Assembly: GCF_004348685.1 (NCBI RefSeq)
Contig: NZ_SMKO01000096.1
Span: forward strand, 1 to 34,986
Direction of reading: 5' to 3'
DNA from: Nonomuraea deserti
GTDB lineage: Bacteria; Actinomycetota; Actinomycetes; Streptosporangiales; Streptosporangiaceae
DNA: 34,986 nt
Shown: positions 23,369 through 32,237 of the stretch, one piece after another
Layout: every line of letters starts with the position of its first letter
Numbering within the stretch: the first letter of the stretch is position 1
Notes under the pieces: model-generated
What the model was told of the DNA's origin: nothing
Seen by the model: the letters and a program-made list of their open reading frames with translations, nothing else
Databases searched by the model: none
Made by a program: the position numbers and the translations under genes

Positions 23369-23981
23369 GGGTCACGAGGCCGTAGCCGCCGGACAGAACG
23401 GCCGTCAGGACGGGGTGGGCCTGCTCGTCGACGTCGAGCCGGGCGCCGACGGCGGCCAGCGCCGCGCGCACGGCCGGGGCGTCATGGTGGCCGCCCGCCA
23501 GCGACACCAGCTCGACCGCGGGCAGCCCCTGCCCGGCCGGATGCGGGGTGTCGCCCCACTCGATGAGGAACGGCACCAGGCCGTCGTGCCCGGCCCGCTC
23601 CGGCGGTGTGAGCCGCCAGCTGAGCAGGTCGCCGGAAGGGGTGCGCCGCGACATGTCCAGCGGGTCACCGGGGTCGTACCCGCGGGCCCGCGCCCTGGCC
23701 GTGACCGCGTCGATGTCCTCGACGGCCACCGCCCAGCCGACCAGCGCCGCCGCTTCCAGCTCGTCGATGCCGAACGGCCGCGGCGCGGCCGGGGCCTCCT
23801 GACCGGGGTCGGGTCCGATGATCTCCAGGTAGCTCGTGCCGCCCAGGCCGAGCAGCCGGTTGTGCGTCCCGAACCCGGGGTGCCGCCCGCCGGCCGCGGG
23901 GCGTACGCCGAGCAGCCGTTCCAGCTCGGCGGCGGTGGACTCCAGGTCAGGGGTGGCGTACACGAGGTGATCGAGGCTCAT
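23355..23981 (-). CDS. Glyoxalase-like domain protein (Glyoxalase_3 type)
   Basis: 208 aa. LDHLVYATPDLESTAAELERLLGVRPAAGGRHPGFGTHNRLLGLGGTSYLEIIGPDP at the N-terminus is the standard opening of the PF13468-type family. The C-terminal half has AVEDIDAVTARARARGYDPG and WRLTPPERAGHDGLVPFLIEWGDTPHPAG. His4, Glu in LEII and His in THN are candidate metal ligands. Substrate unknown. Its stop lies inside the end of the TetR reading frame on the opposite strand. It precedes the GNAT gene at 24018 by 36 bases on the same strand order, but that gene lies upstream in transcription. Confidence 0.88.
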   Translation of the reverse strand: MSLDHLVYATPDLESTAAELERLLGVRPAAGGRHPGFGTHNRLLGLGGTSYLEIIGPDPGQEAPAAPRPFGIDELEAAALVGWAVAVEDIDAVTARARARGYDPGDPLDMSRRTPSGDLLSWRLTPPERAGHDGLVPFLIEWGDTPHPAGQGLPAVELVSLAGGHHDAPAVRAALAAVGARLDVDEQAHPVLTAVLSGGYGLVTLTGP

Positions 23982-24017
23982 GGGTGCAATTGTGCGTGAC
24001 GGCAGGTAACCGGCCGG

Positions 24018-24611
24018 TCAGGCGCCGCCTTCCCGTGGCGTGCTCAGGCGAGCCCGGTGGTGCGGCCATTCGTCGTCGAGGATGCCGAAGCAGACCGTGT
24101 CGCGCCAGGTGCCGTCGGGCCTCCTGCGGTGGCGGCGCAGCGTGCCCTCGTGCACGCCGCCGATGCGCCTGATGGCGTTCTGCGACCGCTCGTTGCGCAC
24201 GTCGGTCTTCAGCAGGACCCGGTTGTAGCCGAGCGCGAAGGCGTGGTCGATGAGCAGGAGCTTGCACGCGGTGTTCACGGCCGTACGCCAGACGGCGCGG
24301 CCGTACCACGTCCAGCCGATCTCGACGCTCTCGTCGAAGCCCGGCACGTCGCCGTAGGTGGTCCAGCCCACCGCGCGTCCGCTCTCCCGGCGCACGACCG
24401 CCAGCGGGACGTGCCGGTCGTCGTCGATCAGGTTGCGGGCCACCTTCGCGAGCTCCGCCTCGGTGCGCGGCGTGCCGGCGGGCAACCAGCGCCAGACCTC
24501 GTCGTCCCCGCCGGCGGCGGCGAACAGGTCGGGCACGTGCCCCATGGCCAGCGGCTCCAGCCGGACGACGGCGTTCTCGAGCACCACGGGCTCGGGCAGC
24601 TTGGAGGTCAT
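24018..24611 (-). CDS. GNAT family N-acetyltransferase
   Basis: 197 aa. RimJ/RimL-like fold: VVLENAVVRLEPLAMGHVPDLFAAAGGDDEVWRWLPAG at the start. The middle has VEIGWTWYGRAVWRTAVNTACKLLLIDHAF where the acetyl-CoA loop (RxxGxG/A) would sit, here RAVWRT, a substituted version. It ends with VLLKTDVRNERSQNAIRRIGGVHEGTLRRHRRRPDGTWRDTVCFGIL. This matches the GNAT subgroup that includes hypothetical protein-serine acetyltransferases. It probably shares a transcript with the glyoxalase-like gene 36 bases downstream. Confidence 0.9.
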   Translation of the reverse strand: MTSKLPEPVVLENAVVRLEPLAMGHVPDLFAAAGGDDEVWRWLPAGTPRTEAELAKVARNLIDDDRHVPLAVVRRESGRAVGWTTYGDVPGFDESVEIGWTWYGRAVWRTAVNTACKLLLIDHAFALGYNRVLLKTDVRNERSQNAIRRIGGVHEGTLRRHRRRPDGTWRDTVCFGILDDEWPHHRARLSTPREGGA

Positions 24612-24690
24612 GGCGGCAACCCTACGGACGGTCGGGCGGTCAGGGTGATGGCCACCTGTGCCTTTTTACGGGGGACCACTGTCGACACTC

Positions 24691-24706
24691 ATACCGGCCG
24701 GTCGGT
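24691..24706. promoter_or_regulatory. TetR-type operator at the acyl-CoA dehydrogenase operon
   Basis: ATACCGGCCGGTCGGT, an imperfect palindrome ending 11 bases before the operon's first ATG (24718). It differs from the site at 28758-28773 in two of 16 positions. Its position would block transcription or initiation when bound. Confidence 0.75.
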
Positions 24707-24717
24707 AGGCTCGCGGC

Positions 24718-25920
24718 ATGGACTTCGCTTACGACACCGTCACCGAGGACCTGCGCGAGCGACTGCTGCGCTTCATGGACGAATGCGTCTATCCCGCCGA
24801 GCCCGCTTTCGAGGAGCAGGCGGCGACCAGCGGCTGGAGCTCCCCACCGCTGATGGCCGACCTCAAGGACGAGGCCAGGAAGCGCGGCCTGTGGAACCTG
24901 TTCCTGCCCGGCGAGCACGGCGCCGGGCTGACCAACCTCCAGTACGCGCCCCTGGCGGAGATCATGGGCCGGAGTCCCACGCTCGCCCCGACCGCCACCA
25001 ACTGCGCCGCGCCCGACACCGGCAACATGGAAGTGCTCTCCATGTTCGGCAGCGAATGGCAGCGCAAGGAGTGGCTGCAGCCGCTGCTCGACGGCGAGAT
25101 CCGCTCGGCGTTCGCGATGACGGAGCCCGACGTGGCCTCCTCCGACGCCACGAACATCGCCACCTCGATCGTCCGTGACGGCGGCGAGTACGTCATCAAC
25201 GGCCGCAAGTGGTTCATCTCGGGGGCGATGAACCCCAACTGCAAGATCTTCATCGTCATGGGCAAGACGAACCCCGACGCGCCCAAACACCGCCGGCAGA
25301 GCATGATCCTCGTGCCCCGCGACACCCCCGGGGTGCACATCAAGCGGGGCATGCACGTGTTCGGCTACACCGACGCCGACCACGGCGGGCACGCCGAGAT
25401 CGTGTTCGAGGACGTCCGCGTCCCGGCGGAGAACCTGATCGGCGAGGAGGGCGGCGGCTTCGCCATCGCCCAGGCCCGGCTCGGCCCCGGCCGCATCCAC
25501 CACTGCATGCGCCTGATCGGCATGGCCGAGCGCGCCGTCGAGCTGATGTGCAGACGGGCGCTGGCCAGGAGCACGTTCGGCAAGCCCGTCGCCCAGCAGG
25601 GCGTCGTACAGGACTGGATCGCCGAGTCGCGCATCAGGATCGAGCAGCTGCGCCTGCTCGTGCTCAAGACGGCCTGGCTCATGGACACGGTCGGCAACCA
25701 GGGCGCCCACACCGAGATCCAGGCCATCAAGATCTCCACCCCGATCACCGTGGAGTGGATCCTGGACAAGGCCGTCCAGGTGCACGGCGCGGGCGGCGTC
25801 TCCCAGGACTTCCCGCTGGCCGCGCTCTGGGCGGGCGCGCGCTCGCTGCGTCTGGCGGACGGCCCCGACGAGGTCCACAAGAGGTCACTGGCCTATCGCG
25901 AGCTGAAGAGGTGGATGTGA
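24718..25920 (+). CDS. Acyl-CoA dehydrogenase (ACAD10/11-like)
   Basis: 400 aa. FAD enzyme introducing the alpha-beta double bond into acyl-CoA thioesters. N-terminal domain with LWNLFLPGEHGAGLTNLQYAPLAEIMGRS, the beta-domain signature AFAMTEPDVASSDATNIATS, the motif VINGRKWFISGAMNPNCKIFIVMGKT, the FAD segment RALARSTFGKPVAQQGVVQDWIAESR, and the end VHGAGGVSQDFPLAALWAGARSLRLADGPDEVHKRSLAY. Where most acyl-CoA dehydrogenases have the catalytic YEG-Glu, this one has Asp in ADGPDEVH, as is typical of the ACAD10/11 subgroup. First gene of the operon; its stop overlaps the next start by 4 bases (GTGA). Confidence 0.93.
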   Translation: MDFAYDTVTEDLRERLLRFMDECVYPAEPAFEEQAATSGWSSPPLMADLKDEARKRGLWNLFLPGEHGAGLTNLQYAPLAEIMGRSPTLAPTATNCAAPDTGNMEVLSMFGSEWQRKEWLQPLLDGEIRSAFAMTEPDVASSDATNIATSIVRDGGEYVINGRKWFISGAMNPNCKIFIVMGKTNPDAPKHRRQSMILVPRDTPGVHIKRGMHVFGYTDADHGGHAEIVFEDVRVPAENLIGEEGGGFAIAQARLGPGRIHHCMRLIGMAERAVELMCRRALARSTFGKPVAQQGVVQDWIAESRIRIEQLRLLVLKTAWLMDTVGNQGAHTEIQAIKISTPITVEWILDKAVQVHGAGGVSQDFPLAALWAGARSLRLADGPDEVHKRSLAYRELKRWM

Positions 25921-27080
25921 ACGAGGCGGAGATCAAGGAGCGCGTGGCCGCGTTCCTCGGCGAGCACGACCCGAGCGGCGACCGGCTGGAGTTCCTGAGG
26001 GCCAGGTTCGACGCCGGGCTGGCCTGGGTGTGGTTCCCCGAAGGGCAGGGCGGGCTGGGGGCGCCTCGGGAGCTCCAGCAGGTCGTGGAACGGGAGCTGG
26101 CGCACACCCCGCAGATCAACGGCGGCATCCAGGGCATCGGCCTGGGGATGGCGGCGCCGACGATCCTGGCGTTCGGTACGGACGAGCAGAAGCGGCGCTT
26201 CCTGCGGCCGCTGTGGACGGGGGAGGAGATCTGGTGCCAGCTCTTCAGCGAGCCCGGCGCCGGGTCCGACCTGGCCACGCTGGCGACCCGGGCGGTCAGG
26301 GACGGTGACGAGTGGGTGATCGACGGCCAGAAGGTGTGGACGTCCGGCGCCCACCACTCCCGCTGGGCCATCCTCGTCACCCGTACCGACCCTGACGTGC
26401 CGAAGCACCGCGGCATGACGTACTTCATCTGCGACATGCACGCGCCGGGCGTCGAGGTGCGGCCGCTGCGGCAGATCACCGGCGAGGCCGAGTTCAACGA
26501 GGTGTTCCTGACCGGCGTCCGGCTCCCCGACGAGCTGCGGCTCGGCGCGGTCGGCGACGGCTGGCGGGTCGCGCAGACCACGCTGATGAACGAGCGCGTC
26601 GCCATCGGCGGCGCGCCCGCGCGGCGCGGCGGCGGCATGGTGGCCTCCGTGCTCGACGCCTGGCGCGAGCGCCCCGAGCTGCGCAGCCACGACCTGCACC
26701 AGCGGTTGTTGTCGCTCTGGGTGGAGGCCGAGGTGACCCGGCTGTCGGGAGCGCGGCTGCGCGAGCAGCTCGCCGCGGGACAGCCCGGGCCTGAGGGCTC
26801 GGGCATGAAGTTGTCGTTCGCCAAGCTCAACCAGGCGCTGACCGGGTTCGACGTCGAGTTCCGGCGCGATCTCGGCTACGACGACTGGACGTTCCGGCGT
26901 TCCGAGAACGTCGACTTCTACGGCCGCGGCCCCGGCTACCGCTATCTGCGGGCCAAGGGCAACTCGATCGAGGGCGGCACCTCCGAGATCCTGCGCAACA
27001 TCGTCTCGGAGCGGGTGCTCGGCCTGCCCTCCGAACCCCGCATCGACAAGGACGTGCCCTGGAAGGACCTGCCGCGATGA
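25917..27080 (+). CDS. Acyl-CoA dehydrogenase, probable catalytic subunit
   Basis: 387 aa from GTG 25917, overlapping the preceding stop by 4 bases; GTG 25911 in the same frame is possible. Full acyl-CoA dehydrogenase architecture: FPEGQGGLGAPRELQQVVERELA, IWCQLFSEPGAGSDLATLATRAVRDGDEWVIDGQKVWTSGAHHSRWAILVTRT, VFLTGVRLPDELRLG, and the C-terminal SIEGGTSEILRNIVSERVLGLP, which keeps the glutamate-containing EGG-TSEI motif. It resembles the larger member of mycobacterial alpha2beta2 FadE pairs, whose active site is in one subunit. Its 3' end overlaps the third dehydrogenase gene as ATGA (27077-27080). Confidence 0.93.
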   Translation: MNEAEIKERVAAFLGEHDPSGDRLEFLRARFDAGLAWVWFPEGQGGLGAPRELQQVVERELAHTPQINGGIQGIGLGMAAPTILAFGTDEQKRRFLRPLWTGEEIWCQLFSEPGAGSDLATLATRAVRDGDEWVIDGQKVWTSGAHHSRWAILVTRTDPDVPKHRGMTYFICDMHAPGVEVRPLRQITGEAEFNEVFLTGVRLPDELRLGAVGDGWRVAQTTLMNERVAIGGAPARRGGGMVASVLDAWRERPELRSHDLHQRLLSLWVEAEVTRLSGARLREQLAAGQPGPEGSGMKLSFAKLNQALTGFDVEFRRDLGYDDWTFRRSENVDFYGRGPGYRYLRAKGNSIEGGTSEILRNIVSERVLGLPSEPRIDKDVPWKDLPR

Positions 27081-28168
27081 CACGCGACCAGATGACGCTG
27101 CTGTACACGGACGTCGAGGAGGAGCTGCGGGCCGCCGTACGGGGGTTGCTCGCCGACCGGTGCCCGCCCGCCGCGGTGCTCGCGCGCGTCGAGTCCGAGC
27201 CCTACGACCTGGACCTGTGGAAGACGCTTGCCGGGGAGATCGGCGTGGCCGGGCTGCTCATCCCCGAGGAGCTGGGAGGCGCGGGCGCGTCGGCCAGCGA
27301 GGCGGCCGTCGTGCTGGAGGAGCTGGGCAGGGGAGTGGCGCCGGTGCCGTTCCTCACCAGCGCGGTGCTGGCCACGCGGGCGCTGCTCCCGACCCGTGAC
27401 GCCCTGCTCGGCGAGCTGGCCGAGGGCAGGCGGACGGCCGCGCTGGCGGTGCCGTTCGCCGCGTCCCCCTACCGGCCGGAGCGGGGCGCGTCGCTGAGCG
27501 TGGACGGCGCGGGCCGGGTGTCCGGCAGCGTCACCGGCGTGGCCGGGGCGGACGTGGCGGACGTGCTGCTGGCGCCCGTGGACGGCGACCTGTACGCGGT
27601 GGAGGGAGCCGTGGCCGGGGGAAGCGCGGTCGAGGCGGGCGCGGTCGAGGTCGTGCCCTCGCTCGACCTGACGAGGCCGGTCGCCATCGTGACGTTCGAC
27701 CGGGCGAGCGCCCGCCGGGTGGGGTCGTGTGACCTGTCCGAGGTGCTGCGGTTCGGGGCGGGGCTGCTGGCGTCGGAGCAGCTCGGCGTGGCCGAGTGGT
27801 GCCTGGACACGACGCTCGCCTACGTCAAGGAGCGCCACCAGTTCGCCCGGCCGGTCGGCTCGTTCCAGGCGATCAAGCACCGGCTGGCGGACCTGTGGCT
27901 GGACGTGGTCAGGGCCAGGGCCGCCGCGAGGAGCGCCGCCGGGGACTCCTCGGCCGTCACCGTGGCCGTGGCCCAGTCGTGGAACTCCGCCGTGGCGGTG
28001 CACGCGGCGGAGGAGGCCGTGCAGTTGCACGGCGGGATCGGGATGACCTGGGAGCACCCCGTCCACCTGTTCCTCAAGCGCGCCAAGGCGAGCGAGATCG
28101 CGCTCGGGACGCCGGGCGACCACCGGGAGGCGCTGGCCTCACTGGTCGACGTCCCCGGCCCCGAGTGA
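27077..28168 (+). CDS. Acyl-CoA dehydrogenase-like partner subunit lacking catalytic Glu
   Basis: 363 aa, shorter than its two neighbours. N-terminal helices (EEELRAAVRGLLADRCPPAAVLARVES, GVAGLLIPEELGGAGASASEAAVVLEELGRG) are followed by a beta-domain lacking the usual TEP..GSD signature. The C-terminal domain reads LDTTLAYVKERHQFARPVGSFQAIKHRLADLWLDVV and AEEAVQLHGGIGMTWEHPVHLFLKRAKASEIALG, where the YEG/IEG-Glu motif is absent. This matches the degenerate beta subunits of heteromeric FadE pairs (known, for example, in mycobacterial sterol side-chain enzymes). Overlaps the second gene by 4 bases and the antisense TetR gene by 30. Confidence 0.9.
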   Translation: MTRDQMTLLYTDVEEELRAAVRGLLADRCPPAAVLARVESEPYDLDLWKTLAGEIGVAGLLIPEELGGAGASASEAAVVLEELGRGVAPVPFLTSAVLATRALLPTRDALLGELAEGRRTAALAVPFAASPYRPERGASLSVDGAGRVSGSVTGVAGADVADVLLAPVDGDLYAVEGAVAGGSAVEAGAVEVVPSLDLTRPVAIVTFDRASARRVGSCDLSEVLRFGAGLLASEQLGVAEWCLDTTLAYVKERHQFARPVGSFQAIKHRLADLWLDVVRARAAARSAAGDSSAVTVAVAQSWNSAVAVHAAEEAVQLHGGIGMTWEHPVHLFLKRAKASEIALGTPGDHREALASLVDVPGPE

Positions 28169-28729
28169 GGTGAGCAGCAGGTCGGCGAAGTGCTTGCCCA
28201 CCTGGGCCCCGGTCAGCGGGCCGTCCGCGTGGAACCAGGTGCCCAGGTGGTGCACGGAGCCGAAGAAGTAGTCGACGACCAGCTCGGCGGGGACCCGGTC
28301 GCTGAAGACGCCCGTGCGCTGCCCCTCCGCGACGAGGTCGCGGAACCGCTCGTGGTAGCGGCGGCGCTCGGCGCGTACGGTCTTGCGCGTCTCGGGGGCG
28401 AGCAGGTGCATCGACCGGAAGAAGATCTTGGAGTCGTCGAGGTTGGCGGTCGTGGTCTCGACGACGTCGGCCGCGGCCCGGTGCAGGCGCTGCTTCAGCG
28501 TGCCGGGGCCGTCGGCGATCCGCGCCAGCCGGTCCGTCTGCATGCGGAGCACCCGGCCGTAGATCTCGTGCAGCAGGTCGTCCTTGGAGTCGAAGTAGTG
28601 ATACATCGCACCCTTGGTGACGCCGGCCGCCACCACGATCTCCTGCACGGAGGTGCCTTCGAAGCCTCGATCGGCGAACAGCCTGGTCGCCTCGGCGAGG
28701 ATCCGCTGCCTGACCGGTTCTTCTTTCAC
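28139..28729 (-). CDS. TetR/AcrR family regulator, probable controller of the acyl-CoA dehydrogenase operon
   Basis: 196 aa from GTG 28729 (VKEEPVRQRILAEATRLF), with GGGGG 5 bases upstream; a longer frame to 28885 crosses the operator and is rejected. HTH: TSVQEIVVAAGVTKGAMYHYFDSKDDLLHEIYGRVL, the standard TetR recognition helix. The C-terminal domain LVVDYFFGSVHHLGTWFHADGPLTGAQVGKHFADLLLTSLG is the TetR_C type often found in fatty-acid regulators. Antisense to the 3' end of the third dehydrogenase gene by 30 bases. Its own promoter region carries the same operator as the dehydrogenase operon, so autoregulation plus operon control is the likely arrangement, probably with an acyl-CoA as ligand (inference). 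Confidence 0.92.
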   Translation of the reverse strand: MKEEPVRQRILAEATRLFADRGFEGTSVQEIVVAAGVTKGAMYHYFDSKDDLLHEIYGRVLRMQTDRLARIADGPGTLKQRLHRAAADVVETTTANLDDSKIFFRSMHLLAPETRKTVRAERRRYHERFRDLVAEGQRTGVFSDRVPAELVVDYFFGSVHHLGTWFHADGPLTGAQVGKHFADLLLTSLGAGDVDQ

Positions 28730-28757
28730 ATGGTCCCCCTTGGTCACCCGCCATAGC

Positions 28758-28773
28758 ATACCGACTGGTCGGT
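28758..28773. promoter_or_regulatory. TetR-type operator upstream of the TetR gene
   Basis: ATACCGACTGGTCGGT contains the inverted arms ACCGAC and GTCGGT around TG. It lies 28 bases upstream of the GTG start of the TetR gene. It matches the operator at 24691-24706 at 14 of 16 positions, and ACCGACYGGTCGGT-like palindromes are familiar operators of TetR-type acyl-CoA regulators. Confidence 0.82.
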
Positions 28774-28912
28774 TGAGCTCATTGGGTGGTCTTGCAGGTA
28801 CTAATTCCGTCACCTTAGGCTCGCCTTGGTTGGGAGCGGGTATCTCTTGACCGGCGAGGGATCTTCGGCGTGGCAGATCCTGCAAGACATCTACTCATTC
28901 GGGGAGTTTGCC

Positions 28913-29680
28913 GTGCCAGGTGGCTCTATCTACGTGAAGCAGGACGAAAAGTACACAGGCTCATCCCCGCAATGGTGGTACGAGAAGTTCTGGCGCGAGG
29001 ACGCCCAGAACCGGCGCAGGTCCCGGTACGTCAAGGCCGGGGTGGGGTTGGTGCTCGGCGTCGCGCTGGCGCTCAGGTTCGACCTCACCGCCTTCTCACC
29101 ACTGTTCGGCCTGCTCCTGGCCGGCCTCGTGGCCGGGGGAGACTGGTTTCTCGACTGGCGCTCCTTCCACGCCACCGCGGTCTGGCGCGGAGCACGGCGA
29201 GGCGAGGCGATCACCAGCAGGCACCTGCGCCGGTCGCTCCGCCGCCGGGGCTACAACGTCCTCGACGGTCGTGCCATCCGCGGGAAGGCCTCCATCGACC
29301 ACCTGGTGATCGGTCCGGGAGGCGTCTGGGTCGTCGACAACGAGTCGTGGAGTCCCGACACCGAGATCGCCTGCTACGCGGGGCGGCTCTTCTTCGGCGA
29401 GAAATACGGCTCCAAGACGGCCAAGCCGCTGGTGGAGGCCGCCGAGGCGTTCGCCGAGCTGCTCAACCGCGAGACAGGCATCGCGGTGACCATCACGCCC
29501 CTGCTCGCCGTCCACTGCGGGCTGATGCCCAAGGGCGGCATGGTGCACGCGGAAGGGCTCACGCTGCTCAAACCCCGCCTGGCCGGCAGGCTGATCAGGT
29601 CGGCCGAGGGCGGCGTGCTCACCGATGAGCAGATCGAGGTGCTCACCCGCACGGCGGCCAGGGAGCTCCAGCGCGTCTGA
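28913..29680 (+). CDS. Membrane-anchored NERD-like protein with altered active site
   Basis: 255 aa from GTG 28913, with GGGGAG 7 bases upstream; TTG 28826 has no such support. Residues 1-40 are polar, then two helices (about 42-57 and 60-80) form a hairpin membrane anchor. Residues about 94-200 match the nuclease-related NERD domain: RRGEAITSRHLRRSLRRRGYNVLDGR, then ASIDHLVIGPGGVWVVD (D129 and D142). In NERD domains the next strand normally ends D-x-K or E-x-K; here it reads DNE (142-144), so the catalytic lysine is replaced by Glu. Convergent with the VWA gene with only 3 bases between stop codons. A nuclease activity is doubtful; a binding role is possible. Confidence 0.78.
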   Translation: MPGGSIYVKQDEKYTGSSPQWWYEKFWREDAQNRRRSRYVKAGVGLVLGVALALRFDLTAFSPLFGLLLAGLVAGGDWFLDWRSFHATAVWRGARRGEAITSRHLRRSLRRRGYNVLDGRAIRGKASIDHLVIGPGGVWVVDNESWSPDTEIACYAGRLFFGEKYGSKTAKPLVEAAEAFAELLNRETGIAVTITPLLAVHCGLMPKGGMVHAEGLTLLKPRLAGRLIRSAEGGVLTDEQIEVLTRTAARELQRV

Positions 29681-29683
29681 CGG

Positions 29684-31049
29684 TCAGGCCAGCGTCTCGA
29701 CGAACGCGGTGAGCTGGGCGACGTTGCGGCACTCGTGCATCGGCACGACCTGTCCGTAGTCGCTCGCGAGGGAGTCGCCCGTGTCCCACTGCCGCCGCGG
29801 CTCCGGGTTGAGCCAGTAGGCGTGGCGCGCGCGGGACACGAGTGACGCCAGCACGTCCAGGGCCGGCGGCTGGTAGTTGGAGCGGGCGTCGCCGAGGATC
29901 AGCAGCGAGGTCTTCGGGCCGATCGCGTCGCCGTACCGCTCGGCGAAGCGCTCCAGCGCGTGCCCGTAGTCGGTGCGGCCGAAGCGCACCATGTCGGCCT
30001 CGTCCGCCAGCTTGGCCATGGCCTCGACGACGTCGGCGCCGGGGGCGAAGAAGCGGGTGATCTCGTCCACCGTGTCCACGAAGCCGAACGCCCGCACCTT
30101 GGCGAACTGCTCCCTGAGCGCGTACGTGAGCAGCAGCGTGAAGTGCGCGAACGACGAGACCGAGTCGCTGGTGTCGCAGAGGATGACCAGCTCCGGCCTG
30201 TGCGGGCGCGGGGGCTTGACGTGGACGGCCAGCGGCACGCCGCCGCTCTGCAGGGAGGCCCGCATCGTCCTGCGGAAGTCGAGCCGGCCGCGCCTGCCCT
30301 TCCTGTGCTTGATCGTCAGGCGCGCGGCCAGGCGCCGGGCCAGCGGGTGCACCTCCCGGCGCAGCCTGGCCAGGTCGGCCCTCGTGATGCGCAGGAAGTC
30401 GATCTGGTCCAGCGGCGGGCGTACGGCGGAGCGGGCGATGCGCTCGATGCCGGAGTCCTCGGCTATCCTGCGGCGCACGTCGGTGGCCACCGCTTCCTCG
30501 AAGCGCCGCAGGCCGGCGCCGACCCGCTGCCGCAGGGTCTTCTCGGCCAGGCCGCCGCGCTCGCCGTCCCGAAGTTCGGCGCGGAGGATGCCGGCCATCA
30601 GCGTCTCGGGGGACAGGGCGCGCATGACGCTGTAGGAAAACCAGTTCTGCCGCCCGGGACCGGACTCCTGGCGGCCGAACCGCCCCACCATGGCCTGGGC
30701 GAACGCGCGCAGCTCCGGGTCGGCGCCGCCGGCCAGCAGCCCGGCCAGGTGCTCGCGGAGTTCGGGGAGCGTAGCCGTGTCCGGGTCCGCCGCGCTGCCG
30801 GTCCGCGCGGCCCTCAGCCCGGTCGTCGACGCCGGGAACCACAGGTCGAACAGCACGTCGAACCCCGGCCGGTAGGCGGGTTTCTTGACCAGCGTGGCCG
30901 CGTACGCGGCGCGCAGCGACTCGCGGTCGCCCAGCTCGATCGCCCGCAGGGCGTTGGCCGCGTCCAGCCCCTCCGCCACCGAGACCGGCACCCCGGCCTC
31001 GCGCAGCGCGTGCACGAAGCCCACGTGCCGGTCGACCAGCGACTCGCGG

Positions 31050-31057
<8 letters not shown>
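29684..31057 (-). CDS. VWA-domain protein, CoxE-like
   Basis: 457 aa. The N-terminal two-thirds is helical (FVHALREAGVPVSVAEGLDAANALRAIELGDRESLRAAYAATLVKKPAYRPGFDVLFDLWF is the CoxE-type opening). The VWA domain begins near residue 288 with LVILCDTSDSVSSF, whose DTSDS (295-299) is the metal-ion-dependent adhesion site, and continues with FVDTVDEITRFFAPG, FGRTDYGHALERF (Thr and Asp also candidate metal ligands) and LLILGDARSN. No signal peptide, so cytoplasmic. Family knowledge: VWA proteins of this type pair with MoxR ATPases to insert metals or remodel protein complexes, as in CO dehydrogenase maturation. Overlaps the MoxR gene by 8 bases. No CO dehydrogenase genes are present. Confidence 0.92.
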
Positions 31058-31889
<832 letters not shown>

Positions 31890-31948
31890 CGATGCTCCTG
31901 TCTCAAGGCCGAACTTTATTCTAGCGGCTCGGGCCCGGCTGATACCGA

Positions 31949-31978
31949 TTCGACCAGGATGCGGATCACCGGTATATT
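31949..31978 (+). promoter_or_regulatory. Promoter of the tRNA-Lys gene
   Basis: TTCGAC (31949-31954), then an 18-base spacer, then TATATT (31973-31978). The tRNA begins 12 bases after the -10, so the transcript has a short leader of about five bases. Confidence 0.65.
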
Positions 31979-31989
31979 CCTCTGTGCCA

Positions 31990-32063
31990 GCGCCGCTAGC
32001 TCAGTTGGTCAGAGCAGCTGACTCTTAATCAGCGGGTCCGGGGTTCGAGTCCCTGGCGGCGCA
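31990..32063 (+). tRNA. tRNA-Lys, anticodon CTT
   Basis: 74 bases. Acceptor arms GCGCCGC (31990-31996) and GCGGCGC (32056-32062) pair perfectly, with discriminator A at 32063. The anticodon stem is GCTGA/TCAGC around loop CTCTTAA, giving CTT at 32024-32026 (reads AAG, lysine). The T arm contains GGTTCGAGTCC. Only CC follows, then G, so CCA is not fully encoded and must be added post-transcriptionally. Confidence 0.97.
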
Positions 32064-32069
32064 CCGCAT

Positions 32070-32105
32070 AGAAACCTCAGCTCGCCGTGTTGAGCTGAGG
32101 TTTCT
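32070..32105 (+). terminator. Terminator of the tRNA-Lys gene
   Basis: AGAAACCTCAGCTC (32070-32083) pairs perfectly with GAGCTGAGGTTTCT (32092-32105), a 14-bp stem with an eight-base loop, starting 7 bases after the tRNA end. Confidence 0.92.
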
Positions 32106-32237
32106 TGATGTTCGAGCGGTGGGAGTGCGTGTTCCCGCGGAGCGCGATGGCAGAGAGCACAGCCGCCGGTGCGTGCTCACGGATGTGAGGACGGCCGCGG
32201 CCTGGGCGGGCCGCGGCCGGGGCATGGGCGGCCGGCG

